From: a bacterium
Lineage (GTDB): Bacteria; Chloroflexota; Dormibacteria; Aeolococcales; Bog-877
Direction: 5' to 3'
Assembly (NCBI GenBank): GCA_021785655.1
Contig: JAJYET010000023.1
Span: 1 to 38,458, forward strand
Length of the DNA stretch: 38,458 bases
Positions 1 to 8,575 of the stretch are shown in pieces. The notes beneath the pieces were generated by a model, which did no database searches, was not told where the DNA came from, and saw only the letters and a list, made by a program, of their open reading frames with translations. Each line of letters opens with the position of its first letter. The stretch's first letter is position 1. Both the position numbers and the translations under genes were made by a program.

Positions 1-152
1 GCCCGGGCCTCGCCCGGCAGGTGGCCGTGAAGCAGGAACCGGGACCGCCCCGGAGCCCACCGCCTCGACCGGTGGTCCCAGCACACGGACAGACGCGTGT
101 CGCGTCCTGTCCGTTGCCTAGGAACGGCCTTGACGCAGCCCTGCGCTGGGGG
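1..152. other. Window-edge stretch without an assigned gene
   Basis: This lies downstream of the last glycosyltransferase gene. On the minus strand a GTG at 86-84 opens a frame that runs off the left edge (28 codons, Arg/Gly/Pro rich). It has no clear ribosome binding site or recognisable motif, so it may be the start of a further polysaccharide gene or plain intergenic DNA. I see no convincing terminator. Confidence 0.2.
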
Positions 153-1130
153 TCAAGGCGAGCGCCGGAGGAGGCGCCTCCACGGCGTCGGGGTGGCCCA
201 GCGGAGCATCTCCCCCTCCCCCACCCGCCGGCCGTGCCAGATCCGGCGCCAGTCCCGGCGCGCCCAGCCCAGCTGCCGGGCAGCGTCCACCAGTCCGAGA
301 AGCGCCGTGGGATGACGGCGCGCCGCGAGCCCACAGCGCAGGAGGAGGAGGGCCCGGGGGCGGAGCTGCCCCCGGCCCCGCCGCCAGCTGGGTGGCGCCA
401 CCCGTTCCAGGAGCAGGAAGCGGTTGGCCAGGACGTGGCGCTCGATGGCGGCGGTGCGGTGCAGCCCGCTCCCGCCCCGGACGTGGGAGGCGGTGGCCCC
501 GGGTTCGTACCAGCAGGACCATCCCCGCCAGCGCGCCCGGAAGTCCAGGTCCACGTCCTCCAAGTAGGCGAAGAAGCGGGCGCAGAAAACCTCCCCATCC
601 AGCGCCACGTCCTGCAGCATCTCCCGCCGGTAGAGCACCGCCGCCGCCGACGCCCCGAACACCTCCTCGGCTTCGGCGTAGCGGCCGTCGTCCGGCTCCC
701 CGTGCCCCCGGTTGGACACCCAGAGGCTGCTGTGCAGCTGATGCCCGGTGCTGTCGAGGACCCCTTGGCGGCGCAGGCGGGGGGCGACCGCCCCCGCCTC
801 TGGGTGGGTGGCCATGCGGCGGGCGGCCACCTCCAGGAAGGGAGGGTCGAGGACCACGTCCTGATTGAGCAGGAGGACCAGCCCGGCGGTGGTGGCGGCG
901 ATCCCCTGGTTGGCGGCCACCGCGAAGCCGAGGTTCCGTGGGTTGCGCATCATCCGGACGCCGGCCTGCCCGGCCACCCACTCGGAGCTCCCGTCCACAG
1001 ACCCGTTGTCCACCACCATCACCTCGGCCGGCGGGAGGGTCTGCCGCCCCAGGGAGCCGAGCGCCGCCACCAGGTCGGAGCCCCCGTTCCAGCTGATCAC
1101 GATCGCGGCCACCTGCGGGTCCGCGCTCAC
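153..1130 (-). CDS. Family 2 glycosyltransferase (rhamnosyltransferase-like)
   Basis: Predicted GT-A glycosyltransferase of the WbbL/rhamnosyltransferase type (325 aa), adding a sugar from a nucleotide donor to the growing lipid-linked repeat unit on the cytoplasmic face. Visible signatures are VISWNGG at 11-17, VVDNGSVDGS at 39-48 (nucleotide binding), NQDVVLD at 89-95 (DxD-like metal site) and EDVDLDFR at 191-198 (catalytic acid region). The GTG start was chosen because it overlaps the upstream gene's TGA as GTGA. The frame stays open upstream, but only across the neighbour's coding sequence. It is the last gene of the rml run, so L-rhamnose is the likely donor sugar; that is inference from context. 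The C-terminal ~60 residues are Arg/Leu rich and may associate with the membrane. Confidence 0.85.
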   Translation of the reverse strand: MSADPQVAAIVISWNGGSDLVAALGSLGRQTLPPAEVMVVDNGSVDGSSEWVAGQAGVRMMRNPRNLGFAVAANQGIAATTAGLVLLLNQDVVLDPPFLEVAARRMATHPEAGAVAPRLRRQGVLDSTGHQLHSSLWVSNRGHGEPDDGRYAEAEEVFGASAAAVLYRREMLQDVALDGEVFCARFFAYLEDVDLDFRARWRGWSCWYEPGATASHVRGGSGLHRTAAIERHVLANRFLLLERVAPPSWRRGRGQLRPRALLLLRCGLAARRHPTALLGLVDAARQLGWARRDWRRIWHGRRVGEGEMLRWATPTPWRRLLRRSP

Positions 1131-2020
1131 GGGCTGACCCTGGGGTGAGGGCGCGCCGAGTTGAGGACGAGGAGGGCGGCGAGGCGCAGCAGAATCCCCA
1201 CCCCCACCGCCGGAGCCAGGGCCACCCCGGCGCCTCGCATGTAGTGCAGGCGGTAGAAGCGCCACATGGAGCGGTGGAAGTGAACCAGCATGGGCAGCGC
1301 CACCTGCTCCGAACTCCTCCCCTTGCCATGGGTGGCGACCGCGGTGGGCTGGTACCAGACCTGGGCGCCGCGCTGGTGCAGCTGCCAGCACAGCTCCAGG
1401 TCCTCCCCGTACATGAAGTAGCCCTCGTCCAGCCCCCCGACGGAGTCGAGGAGCGGGCGCCGGATCAGCAGGCAGGCGCCGGTGCCGCTGTCCACGGCCA
1501 TCGGCTGGTCGATGGGCAGGTGGGTCAGGTTGTAGGCGCCGAACCTGGGACTCCTGGGCCACAGCCGGCTCAGGCCGGTGAGCCGCCAAAAGGCCACCTG
1601 GGGGCTGGGGAACTGCCGCCGGCAGGCGGGGTCCAGGCGGCCGTCGGGGCGGACCACGCGAGGAGAGATCGCCGCCCGGCGGGGGTCAGCGGCCAGCGCC
1701 CCCAGCATCTCCCTGAGGGCGCCTGGCTCCAGCTCCGCGTCTGGGTTGAGGAGCAGGACGGAGTCCCCACCGCTGTCCCTGGTTCCGCGGTTCACCGCGG
1801 CGGCGAAGCCCAGGTTGCGAGCCTCCGCTAGGAGCCTCACCTCCGGGTAGAGCCGGCGAACCAGCTCCGGGGTGCCGTCCGAGGAGGCGTTGTCAACCAC
1901 CGTGAGGTGCGCGGGAGAGATCCCCTCCCGAAGGCAGGACTCGATCGCCCGGGAGACGTCGAGGCGGGAGTTGTAGGTGCAGATGACCGCCCGCACCCCG
2001 CCCGGATCCAGCGCGGTCAC
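1127..2020 (-). CDS. Family 2 glycosyltransferase (WbbL-like rhamnosyltransferase)
   Basis: GT-A family 2 transferase of 297 aa from a GTG start, three bases after the rmlD stop. Motifs: VICTYNS at 12-18, VVDNASSDGT at 41-50, LNPDAELEPG at 91-100 (metal-binding Asp residues) and YGEDLELCW at 204-212, followed by a hydrophobic Leu/Ala C-terminal segment (about 268-287) that may sit at the membrane. Family members transfer dTDP-rhamnose to lipid-linked glycans. Location directly after rmlA-C-B-D supports a rhamnosyltransferase role but does not prove donor or linkage. It overlaps the next glycosyltransferase by four bases, so the two are probably translationally coupled and act in sequence on one repeat unit. 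Confidence 0.87.
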   Translation of the reverse strand: MTALDPGGVRAVICTYNSRLDVSRAIESCLREGISPAHLTVVDNASSDGTPELVRRLYPEVRLLAEARNLGFAAAVNRGTRDSGGDSVLLLNPDAELEPGALREMLGALAADPRRAAISPRVVRPDGRLDPACRRQFPSPQVAFWRLTGLSRLWPRSPRFGAYNLTHLPIDQPMAVDSGTGACLLIRRPLLDSVGGLDEGYFMYGEDLELCWQLHQRGAQVWYQPTAVATHGKGRSSEQVALPMLVHFHRSMWRFYRLHYMRGAGVALAPAVGVGILLRLAALLVLNSARPHPRVSP

Positions 2021-2023
2021 GGC

Positions 2024-2905
2024 TCAGCCCGGGCGGTCCAGGATGGACGCCACCTCCGGCTCCGAGGTGAGATATTCCCGCAGCGCTTCCTGCCAGGCGC
2101 GCAGCGGGGCCAGCCCCAGTTCCTCCCAGCGTTCGCTCTCCAAGACCGAGAACCGGGGGCGCGGTGCCGCCGCCCCCCACTCGGCAGTGCTCACCGGGCG
2201 CACCGCGACCCCCAGCTCGGCCTGGCGCAGCAGCTCCTCGGCGAACCGGTTCCAGGTGGTCCGCCCTCCCCCGGAAAGATGGACGAGACCACAGGGAGGA
2301 AGCTCCAGCAGCCGGGTCAGGGCCCGGGCCAGGTCGAAGGTCCAGGTGGGGCTGCCCACCTGGTCGGCCACCACCTTGAGCGGCTCGCCGGCGACCGCCC
2401 TCCTCAGGATCGCCAGGGGGAAGTTGGGCCCGGATGTGCCATACAGCCAGGAGGTCCGCACCAGATAGAGCGGTCCCCCGGCCGCGAGGCAGGCGAGCTC
2501 CCCCTCACGCTTGGTGGTGGCATAGACCCCAAGGGGGCTCACGGGGTCGGACTCCAACCACCCCCGGCCCCCCTCTGGCGGATCGCCGCCGAAGACGAAG
2601 TCGGTGCTCAGGTGGCAGAGGGGCACCCCAGAGTCGGCGCAGGCCGCCGCCACCAGCGCCGCACCCCGAAAGTTGCAGCGCGCCGCCAGCTCGGGCTCGG
2701 CCTCGGCACGGTCGACATTGGTGTAGGCGGCGCAGTTGACCACGCGGTCGAAGTGGGAGCGGCCGAGGAGCCCGGACAGCGCCCCCTCCTCGGCGATGTC
2801 CAGGTCTCTTCGCGTAAGCGCCAGCACCTCGTGGCCGGCGGCCCGAAGCTGGGGCACCAGGTCGCGGCCGAGCTGGCCGCCGGCTCCCAGGACCAGGACC
2901 CGCAC
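2024..2905 (-). CDS. rmlD: dTDP-4-dehydrorhamnose reductase
   Basis: Last step of dTDP-L-rhamnose synthesis: NAD(P)H reduction of dTDP-4-keto-L-rhamnose. The 293-aa length matches the family. Extended-SDR features are the GAGGQLG nucleotide-binding loop at 7-13, NCAAYTNVDRAE at 57-68 (typical of RmlD), STDFVFGG at 100-107 and the catalytic Tyr128/Lys132 of YATTK. The GTG at 2905 is preferred because the protein then begins VRVLVLGAGG, the usual RmlD N-terminus. A start at 2998 would add 31 residues encoded inside rmlB. The gene overlaps the end of neither neighbour with this start and lies 8 bases after the rmlB stop, consistent with a single transcript. Confidence 0.93.
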   Translation of the reverse strand: MRVLVLGAGGQLGRDLVPQLRAAGHEVLALTRRDLDIAEEGALSGLLGRSHFDRVVNCAAYTNVDRAEAEPELAARCNFRGAALVAAACADSGVPLCHLSTDFVFGGDPPEGGRGWLESDPVSPLGVYATTKREGELACLAAGGPLYLVRTSWLYGTSGPNFPLAILRRAVAGEPLKVVADQVGSPTWTFDLARALTRLLELPPCGLVHLSGGGRTTWNRFAEELLRQAELGVAVRPVSTAEWGAAAPRPRFSVLESERWEELGLAPLRAWQEALREYLTSEPEVASILDRPG

Positions 2906-2913
2906 GGCGGCGC

Positions 2914-3984
2914 TCAGGAGGTCGGGCCGGCCGGCTCCAGGGGCCGGTAGTTGCGGCGGTAGAACTCCAGGAACTCCCCCGACTTGATGGGCTCCCACCA
3001 GTCCCGGCGCTGGCGGTACCAGGCCACGGTCCGGGCCATGCCGGACGTGAAGTCGAGCTCGGGAGCCCAGCCCAGGCTGCGGGCCCGGGAGCTGTCCAGG
3101 GCGTAGCGACGGTCGTGGCCGGGGCGGTCCTGCACGTGCTGGATCAGCTCGCGGGGCGCCCCCACCAGCTCCAGGACCGAATCCGCCACCTGGAGCCCGT
3201 TGAGCGGCTCGGCCCCCTGTCCCAGGTTGTAGGCCGCCCCCGGCTCACCCCGGGCCAGCACGGTGGCGATGCCCCGGGCGTGGTCGTCCACGTACAGGTA
3301 GTCGCGGACGGCTCCCCCGTCCCCGTAGACGGGTAGGGGACCGCCGTCCAGAGCCTGGGTGACGAAGAGCGGGACGATCTTCTCCGGGTACTGGAAGGGC
3401 CCGTAGGTGTTGGAGCCGCGGGTGACCACCACCGGCAATCCGTAGGTGGCGTGGTAGGCGAGACACTGCATCTCCGCGCCGGCCTTGCTCGCCGAGTAGG
3501 GGGAGCGGGGACGCAGGGGGTCGGACTCGACAGAGAGCTGGGGTGCCTCCACGTCGCCGTACACCTCGTCGGTCGAGACCTGGAGGAAGCGGCGGTGGTG
3601 GTGCCGCCGGGCGGCCTCCAGCAGGGAGTACGTGCCGTACACGTCGGTGCGGATGAAGGCGTCCGGATCGAGGATGGAGCGGTCAACGTGGCTCTCGGCG
3701 GCGAAGTTCACGATGCAGTCGACCTCGGCGCCGAGCCGGTCGGCGAGCTCACGGTCGCAGATGTCCCCCTGGACGAAGCGGTACCGGGGATGGTGCTCGA
3801 CCTCCTGCAGGTTGCGCAGGTTGCCGGCGTAGGTGAGCTTGTCCAGGACGGTGATCTCGGGACCGGTGTCGAGGGCCAGGAGGAGGCGGACGAAGGCCGA
3901 GCCGATGAACCCCGCACCCCCGGCGACCAGGAGCCGGCCCGGCAGGTCCCGGGGAAGGCCGAGCTGAGAGCTGGCCCCCTCCAC
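2914..3984 (-). CDS. rmlB: dTDP-glucose 4,6-dehydratase
   Basis: Second step of dTDP-rhamnose synthesis: dTDP-glucose to dTDP-4-keto-6-deoxyglucose, NAD+-dependent, cytoplasmic. Motifs in the 356-aa protein: GGAGFIG at 22-28, FAAESHVDRS at 94-103, STDEVYG at 137-143 (catalytic Thr/Asp/Glu) and YSASK at 163-167, then the C-terminal substrate domain. The GTG at 3984, one base after the rmlC TGA, is the chosen start. It leaves an unusual ~20-residue leader before the first beta strand, and a farther start at 4032 would run into rmlC. Spacing argues for coupled translation with rmlC. Confidence 0.94.
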   Translation of the reverse strand: MEGASSQLGLPRDLPGRLLVAGGAGFIGSAFVRLLLALDTGPEITVLDKLTYAGNLRNLQEVEHHPRYRFVQGDICDRELADRLGAEVDCIVNFAAESHVDRSILDPDAFIRTDVYGTYSLLEAARRHHHRRFLQVSTDEVYGDVEAPQLSVESDPLRPRSPYSASKAGAEMQCLAYHATYGLPVVVTRGSNTYGPFQYPEKIVPLFVTQALDGGPLPVYGDGGAVRDYLYVDDHARGIATVLARGEPGAAYNLGQGAEPLNGLQVADSVLELVGAPRELIQHVQDRPGHDRRYALDSSRARSLGWAPELDFTSGMARTVAWYRQRRDWWEPIKSGEFLEFYRRNYRPLEPAGPTS

Positions 3985-3985
3985 C

Positions 3986-4564
3986 TCAGATGTTCTCCAC
4001 CGACCAGTCGAACCCGATCCGGGGGTCGTCATACCGGATCCGGCCCTCGTCGGGGTCCTGGGGGTCGTAGGGGTGGGTGACGTAGTAGCAGAGCACTACG
4101 TCCCGGAGCGAGAGCACCTGATATCCGTGGGCCACCAGCGGCGGGATGGCGACCACCTTGGGGGCCCGCTCGCCCGCGATCAGCACCTGGATCCGGCCCA
4201 GGGTCGGGGAGTCCGGGCGGAGGTCCACCAGCACGATGCGGGCATCCCCGGAGACGATGTCCCAGTAATCCCACTGCCTGCGGTGCCAGTGGAAGGCCTT
4301 GATCAACTCCGGGGGATTGCCTCCCCGGGCGAAGGCCACCGAGCGCGACATCTGGCTGAACTCCTGCGGTGGAAGGAAGGGCCTACCGCGGTCATCGGTG
4401 TCCCCGCGCTTCAGCTGCTCGGTGAAGAAGCCGCGCTGGTCGTGGTGCAGAGTCAGGGACTTGACCATCACCTGGTCGATCTCCCCGAGCCTCGCCGGGG
4501 CCGGGGTCTCGGCCATCTTCTCGAGCACCGCCTCGAGCTCCGGTGTCAGCCGCTGCCAGGCCAT
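3986..4564 (-). CDS. rmlC: dTDP-4-dehydrorhamnose 3,5-epimerase family protein
   Basis: Cupin-fold epimerase converting dTDP-4-keto-6-deoxyglucose to dTDP-4-keto-L-rhamnose. In 192 aa one sees HDQRGFFTE at 41-49 (substrate pocket), KAFHWHRRQWD at 89-99 where the catalytic His of the family lies, PPLVAHGYQVL at 141-151 and a Tyr-rich CYYVTHPYDP strand at 159-168. It is a divergent RmlC: the common GLH sequence around the catalytic His reads AFHWH, and about 30 residues precede the cupin. Its place between rmlA and rmlB makes the rhamnose function the best reading. The ATG at 4564 has a strong GAGGAGG ribosome site 6 bases upstream, just after the rmlA stop. Confidence 0.85.
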   Translation of the reverse strand: MAWQRLTPELEAVLEKMAETPAPARLGEIDQVMVKSLTLHHDQRGFFTEQLKRGDTDDRGRPFLPPQEFSQMSRSVAFARGGNPPELIKAFHWHRRQWDYWDIVSGDARIVLVDLRPDSPTLGRIQVLIAGERAPKVVAIPPLVAHGYQVLSLRDVVLCYYVTHPYDPQDPDEGRIRYDDPRIGFDWSVENI

Positions 4565-4574
4565 GGCAACCTCC

Positions 4575-5636
4575 TCAGGCCAGGCTGACCCGGGAGTGGT
4601 CGCCCAGCATCATCTTGTGAGCTCGGGGCAGGGTGGATCCCCGCTCGATCACCACATCCCTGCCGATCAGCGAGTCCTCGATCTTGCGCACCCCGCGGAT
4701 CACCGTGTTCTCCAGCACGATCGCGTGCTCGATCTCGCTCCCCTCCACCAGCACGTGGTGGTAGAGCGCGGTGAACGGCCCCACGAAGGAGTCCACCACC
4801 CGGGTGTGGGCGCCCACGATCACCGGCCCGCGGATGGTGCTGCCGATGATCTCCGCCCCCTCCTCGACGATGACCTTGCCCAGCAGACGGGAGTCCTCGG
4901 AGACGGTGCCCAGCCGCCGCTCCTCCAGCAGGTCCAGCACCACCCGGTTGCACTCCAGCAGGTCGTCCATCTTGCCGGTGTCGATCCACCGGCCCGCGAC
5001 CTCATGGGCCTCCACGCGCCGCCCCCTGTCGATCTGCCACTGGATGGCGTCGGTGATCTCCAGCTCACCCCGGGCCGACGGGCTGATGGCGTCCACCGCC
5101 TCCATGATGCTGGGCTGGAAGCAGTACACCCCCACCAGGACCAGGTCGGAGCGGGGATGCCGGGGCTTCTCCTCCAGGCGGACGACCCGTCCGTCCTCCA
5201 GCTCCGCCACCCCGAAGCGCTCGGGCTCGGGCATGCGCTTCAGCAGGATCAGGGCGTCCGGCTGGTCGGCGGCGAAGCGTCGGACCACCTCCCCGATACC
5301 CCCGGTGATGAAGTTGTCGCCGAGGTACATCACGAACGGCTCACCGGCGAGGAACTGGCGCGACACCTGGACAGCGTGGGCCAGCCCCAGCGGCTCCAGC
5401 TGCGAGATGTACTCCACCTGGGCCCCGAAGCGGCTGCCGTCGCCGACCGCCTGGCGGATCTCGTCGCCGGTGTCGCCGACCACGATGCCGATCTCCTCTA
5501 TCCCGGCCTCCACCAGTGCCTCCAGGCCGTAGAAGAGGACTGGTTTGTTGGCGATGGGGACCAGCTGCTTGGCCCCGGTGTGGGTGATGGGGCGGAGCCT
5601 GGTCCCCTTGCCCCCGCTGAGAACGAGCCCTTTCAC
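4575..5636 (-). CDS. rmlA: Glucose-1-phosphate thymidylyltransferase, long form
   Basis: First step of the rhamnose pathway: glucose-1-phosphate + dTTP to dTDP-glucose + PPi. The nucleotidyltransferase signature is GGKGTRLRP at 8-16, followed by KQLVPIANKP, and YLGDN carries the metal-binding Asp. At 353 aa this is the long (StrD-like) form: after the ~240-residue catalytic domain there is a left-handed beta-helix-like repeat region (VIVEEGAEII, VIVGAHTRVV, VLVEGSEI). The GTG at 5636 was chosen over a TTG three codons earlier because a -10 box (TACCTT) ends 7 bases upstream of it, as in other leaderless genes here. First of rmlA-C-B-D. Confidence 0.92.
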   Translation of the reverse strand: MKGLVLSGGKGTRLRPITHTGAKQLVPIANKPVLFYGLEALVEAGIEEIGIVVGDTGDEIRQAVGDGSRFGAQVEYISQLEPLGLAHAVQVSRQFLAGEPFVMYLGDNFITGGIGEVVRRFAADQPDALILLKRMPEPERFGVAELEDGRVVRLEEKPRHPRSDLVLVGVYCFQPSIMEAVDAISPSARGELEITDAIQWQIDRGRRVEAHEVAGRWIDTGKMDDLLECNRVVLDLLEERRLGTVSEDSRLLGKVIVEEGAEIIGSTIRGPVIVGAHTRVVDSFVGPFTALYHHVLVEGSEIEHAIVLENTVIRGVRKIEDSLIGRDVVIERGSTLPRAHKMMLGDHSRVSLA

Positions 5637-5643
5637 CGCGGCC

Positions 5644-5649
5644 AAGGTA
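5644..5649 (-). promoter_or_regulatory. -10 box for leaderless rmlA
   Basis: TACCTT, preceded by TGG as in an extended -10 (TGnTAnnnT), followed by 7 bases and the rmlA GTG. The spacing puts the transcription start at the start codon. It would let the rml genes be transcribed apart from wzy-wzx. Confidence 0.5.
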
Positions 5650-5666
5650 CCAGACGGTCGGGCAGC

Positions 5667-7121
5667 TCAGTAGGCATGGCGGTGGAAGAGGATCCGCCAC
5701 GGGGTGAGGAGCAGGATCTTGAGGTCGAAGGCCAGCGACCAGTTCTCGATGTAGTAGAGGTCGTAGAAGACCCTCTCCTCGATTCCGGATCCCTGCCGCA
5801 GGTCGTTGACCTGGGCCCACCCGGTCACCCCGGGCAGCGCCTCGAGCCGCTCCCGGTAGCGGGGCACCTCCTGCTCGAACCGGCGGGCGAAGAAGGGCCG
5901 CTCGGGGCGCGGCCCCACCAGGCTCATCTCCCCCATGAACACATTCCACAACTGGGGCAGCTCGTCCAGGCTGAAACGGCGCACCACCCTGCCCACCGAG
6001 GTGCGACGGTCGTCGTTCTCTCGGGTCATGATGGGGCCGGTCTCCCGCTCGGCGTCCGGGACCATGGAGCGCAGCTTCCAGACCCGGAAGGTCTTGCCCC
6101 GGTAGCCGAGTCTCTCCTGGCCGTAGAAGGGAGATCCCGGCGAGGTGAGCACGATCCCCAGAGCACACACCGCCACCACCGGCACCGCCGGCACGGCCAG
6201 GATCAGGGTCCCGACCACATCGAAGGCCCGCTTCAGCACGAGGTTGACCCCGACCAGACGGTTGGGCCTCACTCCCAGCAAGGGGATTCCGGCCACCTCC
6301 TCGCTGCCCGCGGCGCTGGTCATGATCTCCAGGACATCTGGGGCCACCTTCACCTCAGCTCCCCTCTCCAGGCAGGCCCGGGCCATCTCCAGCAGCTGCT
6401 CGTGCGGGCCCACACCTGCCAGCACCACCAGCTGGCAGCGCTCCCGCTCGACCACCCGGCCCAGACCATCCTCCATGGAGAGGCTGGGGAGGCTCAGGTC
6501 AGGCGAGGGCTCGGGCTGGCCTGGTACCACGACCTGGCCCACCAAGCGGTAGCCGTACTCGGGGAACATGCGCAGCCGGCGGATGAGGAGCTCGGCCGCC
6601 TCCCCGCCGCCCACCAGCAGCACCCGGACCGCCCCGTACCCCGAACGAAGCAGCGCACTCTGCACCACCCGGACCACCGCCCGGTCGACCATGAAGAGGA
6701 GGAGGGCGGCGATCGAGGCGTCCGCAAGCACCAGGCGGGAGTAGGGGAAGCCCCGATAGAGCCCCTCCAGCGCCAGGGCCAGGATCACGAACAGGGCCAC
6801 CGAGCCCGCCGACGAGAGGATCTCGTCGACGTAGGACTGGCCCCGGCGCACCCGGTAACGTCCGGTGGCCAGGAAGGTGACCAACCAGAGACCCACCACC
6901 ACCGGCACCGCCATGGCGTACTCCTGGAAGGAGGGGACCTGGCCCCCGGGGATGGGCACCCCGGAGACATGGAAGCGGTACTGGTACCCGATCAGCGCCC
7001 CCAGAGCGACGGCCAGGGCGTCCAGGACCGGGCGGAGGAGGAGCAGGGGCCAGAGCCGGGCAGTTCCCTGCTGTGCGGCCACCGCCTCGCGGGGCCGGAT
7101 CAGAGAGTCGGTGTCAGCCAT
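5667..7121 (-). CDS. Polyprenyl-phosphate sugar-1-phosphate transferase (WcaJ/WbaP type)
   Basis: Initiating enzyme of the polysaccharide repeat unit: moves a hexose-1-phosphate from a nucleotide sugar onto undecaprenyl phosphate at the inner membrane. The 484-aa protein has about four N-terminal membrane segments (roughly 24-45, 69-87, 105-122, 131-147), a Rossmann-like cytosolic domain (VRVLLVGGGEAAE from 165), a fifth membrane or re-entrant helix (KRAFDVVGT from 298) and the catalytic C-terminal domain with the Asp-Glu dyad in SLDELPQLWN (384-393), GPRPE at 403-407 and GVTGWAQVN. All hallmarks of the polyprenyl glycosylphosphotransferase family are present. The sugar (glucose, galactose or other) cannot be read from sequence. 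Its start overlaps the wzx end by 8 bases. Confidence 0.92.
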   Translation of the reverse strand: MADTDSLIRPREAVAAQQGTARLWPLLLLRPVLDALAVALGALIGYQYRFHVSGVPIPGGQVPSFQEYAMAVPVVVGLWLVTFLATGRYRVRRGQSYVDEILSSAGSVALFVILALALEGLYRGFPYSRLVLADASIAALLLFMVDRAVVRVVQSALLRSGYGAVRVLLVGGGEAAELLIRRLRMFPEYGYRLVGQVVVPGQPEPSPDLSLPSLSMEDGLGRVVERERCQLVVLAGVGPHEQLLEMARACLERGAEVKVAPDVLEIMTSAAGSEEVAGIPLLGVRPNRLVGVNLVLKRAFDVVGTLILAVPAVPVVAVCALGIVLTSPGSPFYGQERLGYRGKTFRVWKLRSMVPDAERETGPIMTRENDDRRTSVGRVVRRFSLDELPQLWNVFMGEMSLVGPRPERPFFARRFEQEVPRYRERLEALPGVTGWAQVNDLRQGSGIEERVFYDLYYIENWSLAFDLKILLLTPWRILFHRHAY

Positions 7122-8565
7122 CGGCGGGCTCCTCGGCCGCCCGTCTGAGGCTCCGACGGGCCATCCGCACCTCGTCGGGGGAGATCGCCCCGGTCACCCA
7201 GAGGCTGCCCAGGTAGGCGGCACCGCCCAGGGCCGCCACCCAGAAGACGTTCTGGGTGGAGAGCACCGCCATCACCCCCACCATCAGCGCTCCGGACACC
7301 AGCACCGGCAGGAGCTCCCGCCCCCAGGGGAGCTGCTGCAGCTGGCGGCGCACCATAACGTACCCAGCGACCAGCAGGAAGACCTCCGTGATCACGGTAG
7401 CCCAGCTGCAGGCAAGATAGCCGGTTGCGCGGGGAAACAGCGGGATCATGATCAGGTTCAGGCTGACGTTGACGAAGATGCTGAGAACCGAGAGGACCAC
7501 GCTGTCGCGCTGCCGGTTCATCGCCCCCAGGCCGAAGACGAAGGTGTTGTTGACGAACAGGAATACCAACGCCAGGGCCAGGATCCGGACCGCCGGGCCG
7601 GACTGGGGATAGACGCGCAGAAGCGCCATCAGCGGCCCCGCCCCGAAGGCCAGCGCCACCGCCGCCGGGACGGCGATCGCGGTGAGCAGCTTGATGGTCA
7701 CGGTGTAGGCGCTGCGGAGAGCCGCCAGCTGGCCCAGGTGCAGGACCGACAGCGCCGGGAAGACGGCGTTCATCACCGTCTGGGGGATGAATGAGAGCCC
7801 CTCCAGGAACTTGTAGCCGGCCTGGTAATAGCCCACCTCGGTCGGTCCCCGAAGGGCCTCCAGGATCACCACGTCGATCTTGAAGTAGACGGTGTTGAGG
7901 AGGAAGACCAGGGCGAAGGGGAGGCCCATGGTGAGCAGGCGCCGGGAGGCGGGGAAGTGGAATCGGATCCCAGGCCGGAAGTAGCGTCGGCTGATGATCA
8001 CCACCGCGTACACGCACGTGAAGAGGTAGGAGGCGGCGTAGGCCAACAGGTAGGCGGCCAGCCCCAGGCGAAGAAGGGCGGCCACCAGGGTGCCCACCAG
8101 CAGGATCGTCCCTTCGGAGAGCGTTTCGAAGGCCTCGTAGCGCATGTCCCCGGTGGCGTAGAAGGTGCTGCGCAGGACGTTGGCCACCGAGGTGAAGGCC
8201 AGGAGTCCGAACGCCGGCAGCAGCAGGTAGAAGAGCGACGGGCCGCTGGTGAGGGCCAGCATGGCCGCCAGGGTCAGGAGGCTCCCCAAGAGAAGGGGGA
8301 TCTTGGCGCCCAGGACCACCGAGAGGTAGCCCTCCAGACGGGCGGGCCGGCGGCTGCCCTCGCGCAGATAGACGATCTGCAGGCCACCGTCCCCCACGAT
8401 GCTGGCCAGGTTGCTGAGGACCACCACCACCCCGAACTCCCCATACCGGGTGGCCCCCAGCGTGTGCTGCTGGATCAGGAAGGCGCCGAACACCAGAAGG
8501 CGCGACCCGGTGCGGGCCGCGAACAGCATCCCGGTGTTGCGGACGGTGCGCTGAGCGAGGCTCAC
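7114..8565 (-). CDS. wzx: Polysaccharide repeat-unit flippase (MOP superfamily)
   Basis: Hydrophobic protein of 483 aa with about 12-14 predicted membrane helices, matching the Wzx/MATE-like polysaccharide transporter layout. N-terminal features (RTVRNTGMLFAARTGSRLL, then LGATRYGEFGV) resemble Wzx proteins that flip undecaprenyl-linked repeat units across the inner membrane. It stands between the putative polymerase and the initiating transferase, which supports this over a MurJ role. GTG start; ten bases separate it from the wzy stop and its 3' end overlaps the transferase gene, so the three are probably one transcript. Confidence 0.87.
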   Translation of the reverse strand: MSLAQRTVRNTGMLFAARTGSRLLVFGAFLIQQHTLGATRYGEFGVVVVLSNLASIVGDGGLQIVYLREGSRRPARLEGYLSVVLGAKIPLLLGSLLTLAAMLALTSGPSLFYLLLPAFGLLAFTSVANVLRSTFYATGDMRYEAFETLSEGTILLVGTLVAALLRLGLAAYLLAYAASYLFTCVYAVVIISRRYFRPGIRFHFPASRRLLTMGLPFALVFLLNTVYFKIDVVILEALRGPTEVGYYQAGYKFLEGLSFIPQTVMNAVFPALSVLHLGQLAALRSAYTVTIKLLTAIAVPAAVALAFGAGPLMALLRVYPQSGPAVRILALALVFLFVNNTFVFGLGAMNRQRDSVVLSVLSIFVNVSLNLIMIPLFPRATGYLACSWATVITEVFLLVAGYVMVRRQLQQLPWGRELLPVLVSGALMVGVMAVLSTQNVFWVAALGGAAYLGSLWVTGAISPDEVRMARRSLRRAAEEPADG

Positions 8566-8575
8566 GCCGCCCCGC

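Noticed and set aside
4299-7148. 949-codon open frame on the plus strand
   Set aside because: It lies antisense to rmlC, rmlA and the sugar-phosphate transferase, is His/Gln/Pro/Arg rich with no motif, and is the usual by-product of high GC. The minus-strand genes carry clear family signatures.
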